Assembly (NCBI GenBank): GCA_028583605.1
Contig: CM053326.1
Coordinates: 16,418,639 to 16,482,638 of the forward strand
Direction: 5' to 3'
Source: Dastarcus helophoroides
Taxonomy: Eukaryota; Arthropoda; Insecta; Coleoptera; Bothrideridae
Length of the DNA: 64,000 nt
Position numbers and translations under genes: made by a program. The notes under the pieces are model-generated. The model saw only the letters and a list, made by a program, of their open reading frames with translations, did no database searches and was not told where the DNA came from. Below are positions 32,966 to 44,514 of the stretch, piece by piece; within the stretch, counting starts at the first letter, position 1, and the number at the start of each line of letters is the position of its first letter.

Positions 32966-33801
32966 ATTGTTTTATAATTCAAATACTTAAATCATTTTAT
33001 TTCTACAATTACAAAAAATTGAAAAAATAGCATTTTAATGAAATAGGAAAGTCAAATAATGTTCTTTCCCTAAATAAGTTATGTCGAATAGTGTGTGATA
33101 TTTTAAACTTTATCATGTTGAGTTATTCAATATATGTATTGGTCACGGGCTATATTTAATAATAAATATAACATAATATAATTTTTAACATTGAACATCT
33201 AATCAGTCTTTCTTTTAAATCGGTCATTTTGTTATTTGACCTTGAAAATGCTACGGCTCAACGATAATTTGATAGTTTGTTGGGGGAATATTGAAGGTGT
33301 TTTCTCAAGTTTTCGTTAGGATTGGGTGGTGAGGTTAGCCTAGATATTGGTAAATGTAGTTTCCGGTAATTTTATTTAAATACCTCTGTAAAAGTAAATC
33401 AACATTTTAAAAATAGTCCTTCAAAAGTCCTACAATTTAATCATAATCACTTTTATCATATAATGCATGGATTTTCAATTATTCCACGGTAAACTTTTAA
33501 ATTAGATCCAAAACTATTTTTTTCTAGTCAACACTCATATTTTTGAGAAAATCAACAGACGTCAAAGTAAAAAGAAATGCAAAATTATATTTTGTTAGTT
33601 TTTCTTGCATGAACGATTTAGCTTGAAAGACGTCTTTGCCATGATGTCTGTTAAAAATCGTGTCAAAAAACTAAGAAATTGTTGATTAGTCCCAAAATAG
33701 GCAGACACATCTTAATGACATAAGTTTCTAAATCAAATACATAATGATTACCGAACTAAAGAATGTTATAGTTATTAATGTCCTATAAGTCTCTTATTGT
33801 A
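32966..33801. other. Transib 3' flank, nothing resolved
   Basis: AT-rich DNA with no recognisable gene. I looked for a CATTGTG-like Transib terminus and found none that pairs with the left side. Confidence 0.3.
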
Positions 33802-34557
33802 CAGGGTCTTTGGTTATAAATGCACCCCCCATTTTTCTTTGGAAATATGATAGACACAAAAAAATGTTGAATCTAAAAGTTTTTAGACCCCTTTTAAATT
33901 TTGTTTTGAAATACATTTTCGATACACAGGGTGTTACGTTTCTTCAGAATAAAGGTCAACTTTGGTTTTTTAAAGAGAACACCCCAATTATTTTTTCATT
34001 TTCGACTTTTCCCGAAAATTCTGCACATATCTTATATAACCTATCTATATTTAAATTCAATTGTTTCCGAAATTGTTAGTCATCAATGTGATCTTGATTT
34101 TATACTAATAATTAGGTATCTATAAAAAATCTTAGATGTAAAAATCTCTAAAAATCGTTCAAATTTTTGTTCGAAATAATATAGCGATACACAGGGTGTT
34201 TTGTTTTTCCAGAATCCAAACCTAATTTGGGTTTTTAAATAGAATATCCCAATTATTTTTCATTTTCAAATTTTCCTAGAAATTCTACAAATATTTTATA
34301 TAACATACCCATATTTAATTTAGCTAGAAATACTGATAGTTGTAAATCCCCAATATGATCCGGATTTTCCAATATGCAAAAACTAAACACCCTGTATATA
34401 GTAAAATTATTTAAAATAAAAATTTAAAGGATTTCTATAAACTTTTGAATTTTATATTTTTTGTAGATATCAATTATTTGTGAAAAATTAATATCATATT
34501 GGCGATTCATTAGTATCAATATTTTGAAAACAATTGAATTCAGATATAGGTATGTTA

Positions 34558-35685
34558 TTGGGAGTACAAATAGAAAACCGCCGTTTTCCCAGAAGTGGCG
34601 CCAGCATTGAAAATTGTTAAAAAAGTCCGATCAGAAACGTCATATAGCAAGCTGAGGCATCGGTCAACAACTCTACATGATCTCGTTTGTCTATTTTTAC
34701 CGTGCTTTGTTTTGTTCGTACGTGAGAATGGCGACATTCGAGCCTAACAAGCGTCATTTGCGGGAAGTGTTGCTTTTTGCATTTCATTCGAGAAAAAATG
34801 CAGCTGAGGCGCGTCGAATGATTGTAGAAACTTATGATGAGTGTTTTATTAGTGAAAGAACGTGTCGGGAATGGTTTCAAAAGTTTAAAAATGGCAAATA
34901 TGACGTGGAAGACAAGGAGCGTCCCGGACCCGTGAAAAAGTTCGAGGATGCTGAATTGGAAGTTTTGCTGGATGAAGATTCTTGTAGAACGCAACAGGAA
35001 CTTGCAACTTCATTAGACGTGACTTAACAAGCCGTTTCTCATCGCTTAAAATGCTTGGGAATGATCCAGAAACAGGGACATTGGGTGCCGTACGAACTGA
35101 AGCCTAGGGACACCGAACGGCGCATTTTCACGTGCGAACAACTCCTCCAACGGCAAAAAAGAAAGGGTTTTTTTGCATCGCATCGTGATCAGCGATGAAA
35201 AGTGGATACACTATGACAACCCAAAGCGGAAAAAATCGTGGATACTTCCCGGCCATGCATCAACTTCGACAGCGAAGCCAAACATTCATGGCTCGAAGCT
35301 GATGCTGTGTATTTGGTGGGACCAGCTTGGCGTAGTGTTACTATGAGCTATTGCAACCGGGCGAAACCATTACAGGAGCCTCTATCGGACGCAACTCATA
35401 CGTTTGAGCCGAGCGCTGAAAGAAAAACGCCCACAATATTCGAAAAGGCACGACAAGGTGATACTTCTGCATGACAACGCTCGGCCACATGTTCCCAAGG
35501 TCGTGAAAACATATCTGGAAACTTTGAAATGGGACGTTCTACCCCACCCGCCGTACTCTCCTGACATCGCCCCTTCTGATTTCTACTCGATGGAAATTAT
35601 TTTGAAGAATTAGTATGTAACGAGTTTTTTTCAATAAAGCCCCAAATCGTGAGAAAAAACGGCTGTTTTCCATTTGTACCCCCAA
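34558..35685 (+). mobile_element. Nested mariner transposon
   Basis: TIRs beginning TTGGGAGTACAAATAGAAAA at 34558 pair with the right end finishing at 35685; TA lies at 34556-34557 and 35686-35687. Length is 1128 bp, a little shorter than a full mariner of about 1.3 kb, because of a deletion in the transposase C-terminus. Confidence 0.85.
34728..35640 (+). pseudogene. mariner transposase, DD34D, defective
   Basis: Starting MATFEPNKRHLREVLLF, the N-terminus has the two helix-turn-helix domains, including SERTCREWFQKFKNGKYDVE. A TAA at 35025-35027 replaces what should be a Gln codon in the second one. A frameshift in a T-run near 35165 precedes ISDEKWIHYD, the first catalytic Asp. LLHDNARPH gives the second and SPDIAPSDFY the third, with 34 residues between the last two, the mariner signature. 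After that about 60-80 codons are missing and the C-terminus GNYFEELVCNEF follows directly. Confidence 0.85.
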
Positions 35686-35886
35686 TATATAAAACCTATG
35701 TGGAATTTTTGGGAGAATTCAAAAATGGAAAAATAATTGGGGTGTTCCATTTAAAAAACCTAAACAAAAATTTCAGAGGGGTCTGGAAACTTCTGTATTC
35801 AACATTTTTTGTATCTATCATATTTCAAAAGATAAATGAGGGTGCATTTATAATCAAAGACCCTGTACATTGACTGCTTTATTTTG

Positions 35887-36565
35887 AGATACGTTAAGTA
35901 AAAAATAAGTCTCTAGGGCATTATGAATTTCTTTAACGCCCTTAGGCATAAATTTATAACACGTTATCATGTTATCACGGTGCTATGCAATGGTGGCGTT
36001 TTTTGATTTTTACTTTCTTTTAAATCAAATTGTTTTGAATCTAATAGATGTCAAATTAATAAATCGTAAATGTCAACAAAAATTCGAACTAAATAACAAA
36101 TTTGGACGATATTCAACGTTAAAGGCACCACAGATGTTATACGATAATAACGTCACCTGCCGATGTGCTCGGGCCAGGGTCTTTAGGAAGTACACTGTCG
36201 ACCTTGGGCGTTATTATCCTTATAACACCCTTGGTACCTTAATAACTATAAAATATCAAGGGTGTTATAAGTATAATAACGCACTGAGGTCTACAGTGTA
36301 CGGCGACAGTGATGCCTTCAATGTTTAATGTCCTAAAAGTCAGTTATTTAATTCGAATTTTTTTTGCTGGTTACAATTTATTAATTTGAAACCTATTAGG
36401 TTCAGAACGATTTAATTTAAAAAAGATTAAAACCGAAAATTGTTTGCAAACGCCATCATTGCATTGCAACGTGATAACATGATATCGTGTTATAAATTTC
36501 TAATACCCTAGAGCCTAATAGATATTCATAATGCCCTAGGATGTTATTTTTTATTTAATGTATCT
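35887..36565. repeat. Foldback element with nested hairpin
   Basis: The outer arms, 35887-36015 and 36440-36565, are inverted copies ('agatacgttaagtaaaaaat' against the end near 36565, and 'tttataacacgttatcatg'). A second, almost perfect hairpin is nested at 36190-36302, from gtacactgt to acagtgtac with 'cgttattatccttataacac' in its arm. No ORF is supported. Confidence 0.7.
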
Positions 36566-36570
36566 AAAAA

Positions 36571-36665
36571 TAGGGGAGAACTGTGGTCCAGTGGTATAAT
36601 TTCTGCAGAGACTAAATAGACTGAACCTAACACGGTAAGCAGTGAAGCCAGTTGAAAGCCTGGCG
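36571..36665 (+). repeat. tRNA-like SINE head fragment
   Basis: TGGTCCAGTGG at 36581 resembles a pol III A box, and 'gccagttgaaagcctggc' near 36648 resembles a T arm with a B-box-like core. It is too long and poorly folded for a tRNA, so a tRNA-derived SINE head is the likelier reading. The block 'cagagactaaatagactgaa' recurs inverted at 37225-37245. Confidence 0.35.
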
Positions 36666-37219
36666 AAAGCCTAGCTCCATCTAGCTCGCAATGCCCTCTT
36701 ATTATTTGACAGACCTTTGCGAATATAACATCGGTTTTTTTTAAAGAAAATGGGCTGTAAATATGGGGAAGTGTATTGTGGATCATTGTTGAAACCTCAG
36801 TGAACACATTAGTGAAGGAAAATCAAGAGTTTCATTCTTTGGGTAGGTAAAAATAAAATATATTAATATTCAATTATCGGCGTGCGCGCGTCGCCATTTC
36901 ACTGCAATCATGACGTGTTTACAGCACCGGCTTAACAATATTGTACACAGGCGTCGCGTATTGAAAGAAAATTATTTTACTATTAAACCAAGATGTCTTT
37001 GAAAATAGTTCTCCTGAACTTTTACCAAAAAGCACTTATAAAAATTATCCTATTGGTCCAAAAGCCCCTAATTCTAAAGTTTCATCTAAATCATTAGAAC
37101 CGTTACGCGGCAAGTTTCGTATTTAAAAATTTTACTTCATCCGACCATATCAAAGAGTAGTGGGATGCATCTCCCCACTTCCCCGGATTTTAGCTTCAAC
37201 TGTACGCATGAGACAACAT

Positions 37220-37490
37220 TGAAACGTTCAGTCTATTTAGTCTCTGAATTTCTGCGACTATAATCTAAGAGAGCTGGTTTCTATCCACGCTGGCTGCTTT
37301 ATCCATCTCCCGTTTTTAAGAAACTCTTTGGTTTCCAAGGTCCAGTCAGCCTTGCGGTGAAATGAGTACTCGGGTGTAACTCGAGGTAATAATAGGCGCA
37401 GTGTTGGCCACACTGTCTTCCTGGTATGCCGTTAGGCCTTAGACCTGCTATTTCTCATAGAGCTGCAAAAGGGAGCTATTATTATTATCT
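37220..37490 (+). repeat. SINE-like element with (ATT)n tail
   Basis: A B-box-like GGTTTCTATCC at about 37276 is followed by about 200 bases with 'ggtgaaatgagtactcgggt' and 'atgccgttaggccttagacc', ending 'gagctattattattatct'. Insect SINEs commonly have a tRNA-derived head and a short microsatellite tail. No coding capacity. Confidence 0.5.
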
Positions 37491-38545
37491 AAAAAGAGAA
37501 TGTTTATTGTAAAATAATAAACTTATAGAACATTAACGTTTTAATGTGCCCACCTCTCTTGGAAAAAATAATAAACTAATAACTAGGAATATTAAAAAAA
37601 AAAGAGTTGGTAAAACTAGCAGTGCATCCCCCCGAGTTGATGTTTTTTAATTTTAAGTTTAAGCTCGAAATCTCTACTTTAAGCTTTACATATTAAAAGA
37701 TCAACTTTAAATAAATATTTTTTGTGGACATTTTTATTTTTAGCTAAAATTGACTTTGACTTTCATATATTTTAAGAACTTTTGAGAATCTTGATTTTAA
37801 GTCCAACATCTTAGAAAGTATATGTTAAGGTCAATTTTAAATTCAAAAATACTGGCTTTCTTAGTCTTTGGTCTAGATTTTCGATTAAATCGCAAAGTAT
37901 ATTACATACCGAAATAAAAAGCGTTTCATTTTTGTCGAGAGAAAAGGATGGTTAACCGAGGCTCGTAGCGCCAAGGTAAACCATTTTTCGAGACAAGAAT
38001 GAAACTATTCACCAAGGTTTGTTACTATTTTATTTACAAACATACCTTTTGAATGTAACTGACGGTTTTTTTAACAAATAAAATTACGTGAAAAATTATC
38101 AAAGTAGGATCCCTACATATAAAGAAAACGTCAAGTTGACATTTTGAAATGGCTTAACCAACTTAAAATTACATTTTCTCTACGAACGTCGAACTTATTT
38201 TTTAGGCTCTGCCTCGCATATTTTACTTCTTATATTAATTTCGAATTTAATTTAATAATAGTTAATAATAATACAAGTGTGGAGAGTATTGCGAAACGAG
38301 CATAGAAAATGGAGAAACCCCAGGAACAAAATAAAATCTTTGTTAACAAGTGTATCATACAATAGTTTTGATAAAACTGGTAAATCAAAACCAAAAATGC
38401 TATTTCCGGGGTTGTGTGTTGGACTAATATCTGGTTAATTCTATCAGTCGGGTATCGGATGAAGGGTAACCAACAATAAGTTAAACAATTGTAAGTTGTT
38501 AATTAGTAACTACAATTAAACCTGTCCTAGAATATTGTAAATCCT
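37491..38545. other. AT-rich DNA with one hairpin
   Basis: At 37922-38008 'gtttcatttttgtcgag' is inverted as 'cgagacaagaatgaaac' around a short GC-richer centre (cgaggctcgtagcgcc). The rest, including degenerate 'aaattt' blocks at 37650-37870, shows nothing else. Confidence 0.4.
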
Positions 38546-38650
38546 TACAGGGTATATTTCTTCCTGGGTTAGACCGTGTCAAGCAACTATTAAAAGTTCG
38601 ACGTTTCGCCCACCACCGTAGGGGGCTTTGTCAGAAACAAAAGACATACA
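38546..38650 (-). mobile_element. Decayed hammerhead element (subfamily 1)
   Basis: The minus strand matches 2260-2360: stem II (GCCCC/GGTGGGC), GAAACGTC at 38607-38600 and the 3' part with gacacggtctaacccaggaa. The core box reads CUGACAA (38634-38628) in place of CUGANGA, losing the essential G, so it should not cleave. It is a fossil of the same family. Confidence 0.6.
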
Positions 38651-39372
38651 CATGCAAATACTCCATATTATTTGGTCATGCTGTATATTTAAATGAACAG
38701 ATTTCATTAGAAACGTTATTTTGACTGGGCTGAGTTTTTTTGGTTTAAAAAAGTTTATCTGGATATATTTTTCCGCACGCCATATTATTTAAGAAAATTA
38801 ACTAAGCATTTTAGAATCTTCAGCTATTACTGCATTTTAGTATTTTAGTAGCTTAAATGTTTTAAATTATCAAAAACACCTTAAACTCAATATTACGGGA
38901 AAAATACTTATAAAACCATTAGATTGAAATAAAAAAAGGGAAATCAAATTAAATGCAATTATGTCAACTAGAGGATTCTAGGTGGAATATAAGAAAATTT
39001 ATGGTTAATTGTCTGCACAGCTCATTTATAAAAGTTCCAATTGCAACTGATATTTTATAAGGAAGAGGTAATATTTCAGAATTAGGAATAAATGAATTAA
39101 GACATATTTTAACGATACATATGATGTAATGCTTACCATCTATTAAATATTGAATATTGATGCGAAATACGTGTGCAGAAATTCATAGCTTTAAGGCCGA
39201 AGGTATATTTTAATCTTTTATCACACATATTTTGCTGACAGAACTTATATCATCAAGCAAATTAATCTAATTAATTAGGAAAAGAAACATGTAATTTATC
39301 TTCGTTAAAACTTAGCAGCGTTGTATTACGAGTGAAATATTCTAGCAGAAATGATAATAATCGGTGCTCCAT
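38651..39372. other. Unassigned AT-rich DNA
   Basis: No recognisable repeat or ORF. Confidence 0.35.
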
Positions 39373-39665
39373 TTAAAGCTGCGTACAGACTTAAGCCGCG
39401 TCGCGAACCGAACCTCGTTGCGAATCACGTCGCGAGCCTCGAACTAAACTCGTTCTGCAACAATAACGCGTTGCATTTTTGTTGAGCTGCATTCGCTTTA
39501 GAACCATCCTTTGATGCGACGCTGAAAGACCGACAAGATGTGAAAATCGACGCGCCTCCTTATCGGTAGCTTATCAGGTTCGCAACGCGGTTCGCATCAA
39601 CGTCCAAACTAGACGCGGCGCGGTTCGCAATGAGGTTCGGTTCTCGACGCTCTAGGCAGCTTAAG
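39373..39665. mobile_element. GC-rich MITE with long inverted repeats
   Basis: About 290 bp, far richer in CG than its surroundings. 'cgcgaaccgaacctcgttgc' in the left arm is inverted as 'gcaatgaggttcggttctcg' in the right, and the outer ends 'aagctgcgta' and 'taggcagctt' also pair. Several further 'cgcggttcg' motifs lie inside. No ORF. The superfamily is not clear. Confidence 0.6.
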
Positions 39666-39989
39666 AAAAGCACTGAATATTTTGAAGCACGTTCTACAGT
39701 GTTAAAAATATATTTGAGCGATGCGAATTTGTCTATCTCTTTTTGATTACATGCTTCAGCCTAATGATAGACCAATAACCTCATCCTGTATATCTTAGTG
39801 TTTAACAAAACAGTTTTGGAAAGCTTTATAAAAATATTTTTATAGAGGAATTTGATTAAAGGGCATAATTGATTGATAGTAATCTAAAGATCAAACTCTA
39901 TTGTCGTAACAACAGATATGGTTTGATCTCCAAGAAGCGATATGATGGCTCCTGCTGTGGCCAATGAAGGTCAATGCGATCTTCTATGA

Positions 39990-40870
39990 GCTGACTTACT
40001 CTGACTATTGACTAATGCCCAAGGTTATGCACATGATCTAGTAATTCAAATTACAGTAAGAGGCAAGCACAAATGTGTAATAGATAGTTTAAAGCAAAAT
40101 GCCATAAAAACAGTCAACCTGGTAAACACGATAACATTTCTTTTAAGAAGAGGAAAAAGCTAAACTTAGGAGCTATTTTTGTAAGAACAATAACTTGGCG
40201 TTTGAGGTGGAGCAAAATATATACCTTAACCTTTGAAATACATACCTTAAAGCTACAGCATTTTTATGGACATGACGTTCTTTGATTGGTAATTCATGGG
40301 GGAAATGATCTTAGGGTAATACCTTAATGACAATAATATTGATTATTAATTATTACATATACCTCAAACTGCGAAAAACTAAAGAAGACTTGGTTCAAAG
40401 AAAGTTAGAGAAAGTTCAACGACTGGCCTGTCTGAAAGTAACATGGGTTATGAACACAAACTTTACGCCAACAATGCAGGTAATGCTTGGCAAAGAAAGA
40501 GGCGGCTATCTGTGGCTGACAAATTATTGGACGAAAAAAATGGGAACAGAACACCAGAAAATCATGAAGTTTTTTCCGCCTTAATTCTAACTCGACCAAA
40601 GGATTATAAAGCTTATAAGTATGATTGATGGGCGACAATGTTTATATTATTAGACACTTAGACAGCTCTTAGAGAGTAATTTTTGACTACAAAACTTTCT
40701 GGAAGTGTACCTAAAGAAACTGGGTGTAGGTAATAAATTGACCTTAATATGGATGCCAGGTCACGAGGAAATAGAGAAAAATGATATTGTTGATAGCCTC
40801 GCAAGGAAGGGGAGCTAAAGTACCGCTTTGTGAATCAGAACCATTCTTTAGTATAACTTAAAGCTATGTC
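39990..40870 (+). pseudogene. Second non-LTR retrotransposon relic (RT and RNase H)
   Basis: In shifting frames the plus strand gives NAQGYAHDLVIQI (around 40015; motif C with HD in place of DD), RKLEKVQRLACLKVTW (40405-40450), and LTLIWMPGHEEIEKNDIVDS then LARKG (40740-40815), the RNase H C-terminal motif. The same order is seen in the intact-looking element at 24173-26250, so it is related but older and heavily mutated. Confidence 0.65.
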
Positions 40871-42028
40871 TTAACGAAATTCCACTAATGGGAAAATGAA
40901 TAGGTGAACACTTTTTAAAAAATACTCTAGGCCCAAGACCTGTGAAAAGATTTCTACTTTATTATTCGCCTGGAATGCCAAGAAAAGACTACTCAAAAAT
41001 TATACAAGGTTTAACACTGATGCTTTTATCAGTCGTGTCCCTTGAAATAATTTCCAAGAAAATGGACAAAACGGATAAGAATCTATGAATATTTCGTTAT
41101 TTCTCAGATAATATAGCGGAGTACATGTTGTGCAGCTCACTGATCTGAAGCAGAATAAAACATTTCGAAGAAATGGAAATAACATCTGCTGAAACTGGCA
41201 ATTTACTTTAAGGAATTTCATATACTTATGAAAAGTCTGGGAGATATTGGAGTTATTTAGATTAGGGTTACTCGCGAAAAACTAAGTTTGTAGAAATGAA
41301 GAACGGCAACTAAAAGTCAAACCACCTCACACAAATCGACAAATATACAAGATATTATGGCTTTTTCTTTTACAAGGTAGAGTGTCGAATAATATTTTGT
41401 TTTCACCCACATTTTGTAATTTTGTAATATTTTCATAAATACAAAAGCACGGCATTTCTAAAGTTTTAATCTAAGGGCTACGCAAAAATTATTTTCTTTA
41501 GATCATTGGATTAAATTATTTTCTATTCCCTTGCCGCATCTCTGCATATTGCAGCGTGAATTTCTACATAAAATGGGGCATTCTGGTTATTCTTTCACAC
41601 TTTTAGGAATAGCATTAAACAAAATCTTTTTTAGTCATCGTTTGAGGAAAATCTTAAGAATAGCATTAAAGAAAATCTTTTTTGGTCATCGTATGAGGAA
41701 AATCTTGGCATTCTGTATTTTTTATTCTTTCTGTATTCCTATACCTATATCAATTTGCCAGCTTTTTACTTCCATGTTTATGACATAAATAGCCGAGGCC
41801 TTCTCTGGGTCGCATAAAATGTGTATTGTTGGCAATGGTTGCATACAGTGTTATTACAGCTGGCAAACTATAGGAAACGAGATAAGGCATGAGCTTAGCC
41901 AATGTCAATATTATCTCGTGTACCAATTTTGATCTAAATTTATTCTTATAAAAAGAATACTTGTATTATTTTTATTTTACACATATTATTATGTAATACG
42001 ACGCTATGTACAAGTTTATTGATCATAT
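40871..42028. other. Unassigned DNA with a 51-bp tandem duplication
   Basis: At 41605-41706 two 51-bp copies lie head to tail, beginning 'aggaatagcattaaacaaaa' and 'aagaatagcattaaagaaaa'. The open frame across them is short and has no known relative. Confidence 0.45.
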
Positions 42029-42334
42029 TGTTGCGGGTTATCGGTTCGAATGATTAACACGTGAATTGTAATCACTTTATTTCTAAACTGAACTTGGAAG
42101 CACTGTTTAATTAACTAACTTATTCATTGACTTTTAGTTAACTTGACTAAGGGAAAAGGGACCGCTATATATAGGTGCTGGTTCGGGTTCTAAAAGAATT
42201 CGGCAGATAAGACTTATCTTTAGCACTAATTTCGGGAGCGCTTATCTGCCATTTGATTTATTATCGCGGCAGCTTCCCTTTATGAAATTTTTCAGAAAAT
42301 TCCCCAATAAACTTTATAATTACTTTTTGTTACA
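42029..42334 (-). mobile_element. Gypsy-type 3' LTR
   Basis: On the minus strand the segment starts TGTAAC (42334) and ends CAACA (42029), the TG...CA form of an LTR. It has a TATA-like tatatatag near 42170 and an AATAAA signal further on. A purine-rich AAGAAGGAGGTAG (42347-42335) lies directly upstream, in the place of the polypurine tract that primes second-strand synthesis. No partner LTR is found in the window. Confidence 0.7.
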
Positions 42335-42465
42335 CTACCTCCTTCTTAAGGCTGATCGTCTCGATCAGTTTCAATCAGTCACTTCGCCACTACATTTGCA
42401 CAGTCTGTTGAGGTGTACCACTTTCATCTTAGTCCTGGGGCTATGCTGGATGGATCCGGTACACC
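42335..42465 (-). pseudogene. Gypsy pol, extreme 3' end
   Basis: The minus strand reads SPRTKMKVVHLNRLCK, then NRDDQP just before the polypurine tract. K-VVH-x-(N/D)RL is the usual tail of integrase in Gypsy-like pol genes. Only this last part is left, with a stop inside. Confidence 0.6.
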
Positions 42466-42640
42466 AAGTCGTTATATTGCTAGAAATAATTGAATATGCT
42501 TAAAAAGGTTATTCAATTCGAAATCCTAAAATATGTCTTTAAATGTATTCAAACAGAACACCGTCAATATTGTTCTTGATGTAAATTTTTTCTCAATTAT
42601 TTTATTTTTCTATTAGTTATTATGATTTATTCTTGTTGAG
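42466..42640. repeat. Repeat shared with 17290-17530
   Basis: Same unidentified family as 17290-17530. The Gypsy fragment joins it at about 42465, so the retroelement probably inserted into or recombined with this repeat. Confidence 0.5.
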
Positions 42641-42914
42641 ATTCAAATCGATACCGTCAGTTCTGCTGGCGAAATACGTATCGCGTAATTATTTATTTAA
42701 TTGCCGATGTGGTAAAGGGGTGAAACCTTCTTTGGACTCAGCTGAAGGTGTTAGCAATTTTATTCAGCTATATTTGTGTCCCAGTGTAAACGGGCAAGGA
42801 AATTTAGTCTCAGATACTTGAGATTTCTATTATGAAATAAGTCTCTAATCCTAAACGCACCCTTAGGCTTAATTTGTCTGATCATTGCAATGCTTAAACT
42901 TAGAGTACAATATT

Positions 42915-44510
42915 CAGCGTGTCCCACCGGCAATCGCAGCGATCAATATCTGGCAAATGTACTCATCTAATACATTTAAAAATTTGGCAACCTAGCAAAG
43001 ACCAACACAACTAAAATATTCGCAAAGTTACAGTATTTCCGGTTATTCCGGAAGTTGACATCAACTTCGTTATTTTAAATGAGACAAACTATATATTTTT
43101 GCATTTTTGGATTTAGTTTAGACCACTTTAAATAACAAACATTGTTCCTAAAATTTATAGTTTTTGAGATAATTGGATTTTTATAAAAAATGACAGATGA
43201 AAGGTGCCACGAGATTCTTTGTATCTTTTTCCAGAAACTAGATATTTATTTCATATTTGGTAGGTAAGTAGAACACTTGCAAAGCTATTTTACACAACTT
43301 TCATAGATTAAAAAACATTATACCGTGTGATGATTTCACGATTGTACATTGTAAATTCAAACAGCGACAACTTTGTTATCTCAAATAGAACACCCTAGAT
43401 TTAAATTATCTTTCAACTGATATAGACATTGCGGAAGTTTCTTTTTCATTTTTGAAAATAATTGCAATTTTAACATTTCTTTTATTTCGCGGTCATTGAA
43501 TTCTTATTGAGTAGCATATCAGTGACATAAAAAGTAGAGGTTAATAAAATGTACTTAAAAAAATAGAAACAATTGACATTGACATTTAAATTATGAAACA
43601 ATCAGTAAAATTACATATAGTAGTTCATAGTGTGTGATCAAGCTAAAATTAAAACATGACTAGTTGACAATTGGAAATCTTATTTCGACATTTTTATTAT
43701 CAACAACAGATTTTCTTCTATTTGATTTCTCTTTGACGGAGTCAAAATTGGTAAGATTTTCTACCATTCCCTTTATTGGATTTCATGGAGGTTTTATTGG
43801 ATATCGAACAGCAAATTTGTCACTGTATCACATGATTGTGGTATTACTCTGTTGCATCGTCAGAAAATAATAAACAATTTAAAATAATTCTCATTACTAA
43901 AAAATATTGTCAGACAGGTTTTCATTTTAACTTCCCCACACACCATGAAAGAAACTATTAATAATTTGACAAATGGTTTCCTAACAGAATAATTGTCGAT
44001 AAAGATTATTTCTACTCATAACGTCACTGATATGCGACCCGATAAGAGTTCATTTAATGTGAAATGGCAAAAAAAAGTAAAAAATTGCAATTATTTCTAA
44101 AAGTTGTAAGAGCAACCCTAAAAAGCCTTCATATAAGGTAAAAGATAACTAAAATCTACATAAGATAGGCTACAATAATATAGGGTGTTCCATTTGAGAT
44201 AACCAAGTTATCGCTGTTTGAATTTACCAAAATATGCAGACCTAAATTCAAGACTCGGTATAATGTTTTTAAACTTATGAAAGTTGTGCAAGGTAGCCTC
44301 GTATGTGTTTTACTTATATACTAAATATGAGATGAATATCTGGTTTCTGGAAAAAGATACAAAGAATTTCGTGGAACTTTGCATCTGTCAAATTTTTTAT
44401 AAAAATCCAATTATCTCAAAAACTATAAATTTTAGGAACAATGTTTGTTATTTAAAGTGGTATTAAAATAATAAATTAAATACAAAAATGCAAAAATATA
44501 TAGGGTGTTT
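42915..44510. repeat. Long foldback repeat
   Basis: The left arm 43093-43397 and right arm 44170-44502 are inverted copies (landmarks 'ttttgagataattggatttt' and 'caaacagcgacaactttgtt'), and inversion continues inside ('gcatatcagtgac' at 43517 and inverted at 44020). Further copies of the arm sequence lie at 47650-48155. The outer left edge carries 'gtgtcccaccgg', also seen at 47494. No transposase is recognised in the central open frame at 43664-43870. Confidence 0.6.
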
Positions 44511-44514
44511 CACT

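Larger units (their letters stand above)
33802..35865. mobile_element. TA-flanked element hosting a mariner
   Basis: Terminal inverted repeats starting CAGGGTCTTTGGTTATAAAT at 33802 and ending at 35865 are flanked by TA (33800-33801 and 35866-35867). Two related blocks of about 150 bp (33936-34080 and 34183-34340), both starting cagggtgtt, lie in direct order inside. The mariner at 34558-35685 is nested in it. No other transposase is visible. Confidence 0.7.

Noticed and set aside
36571..36665. Possible tRNA gene
   Set aside because: A-box and T-arm likeness only; the length, acceptor stem and anticodon arm do not fit, so I treat it as a SINE head.
43664..43870. Coding frame in the centre of the foldback
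   Set aside because: No similarity that holds on either strand; hints of transposase motifs on the reverse strand were too weak.
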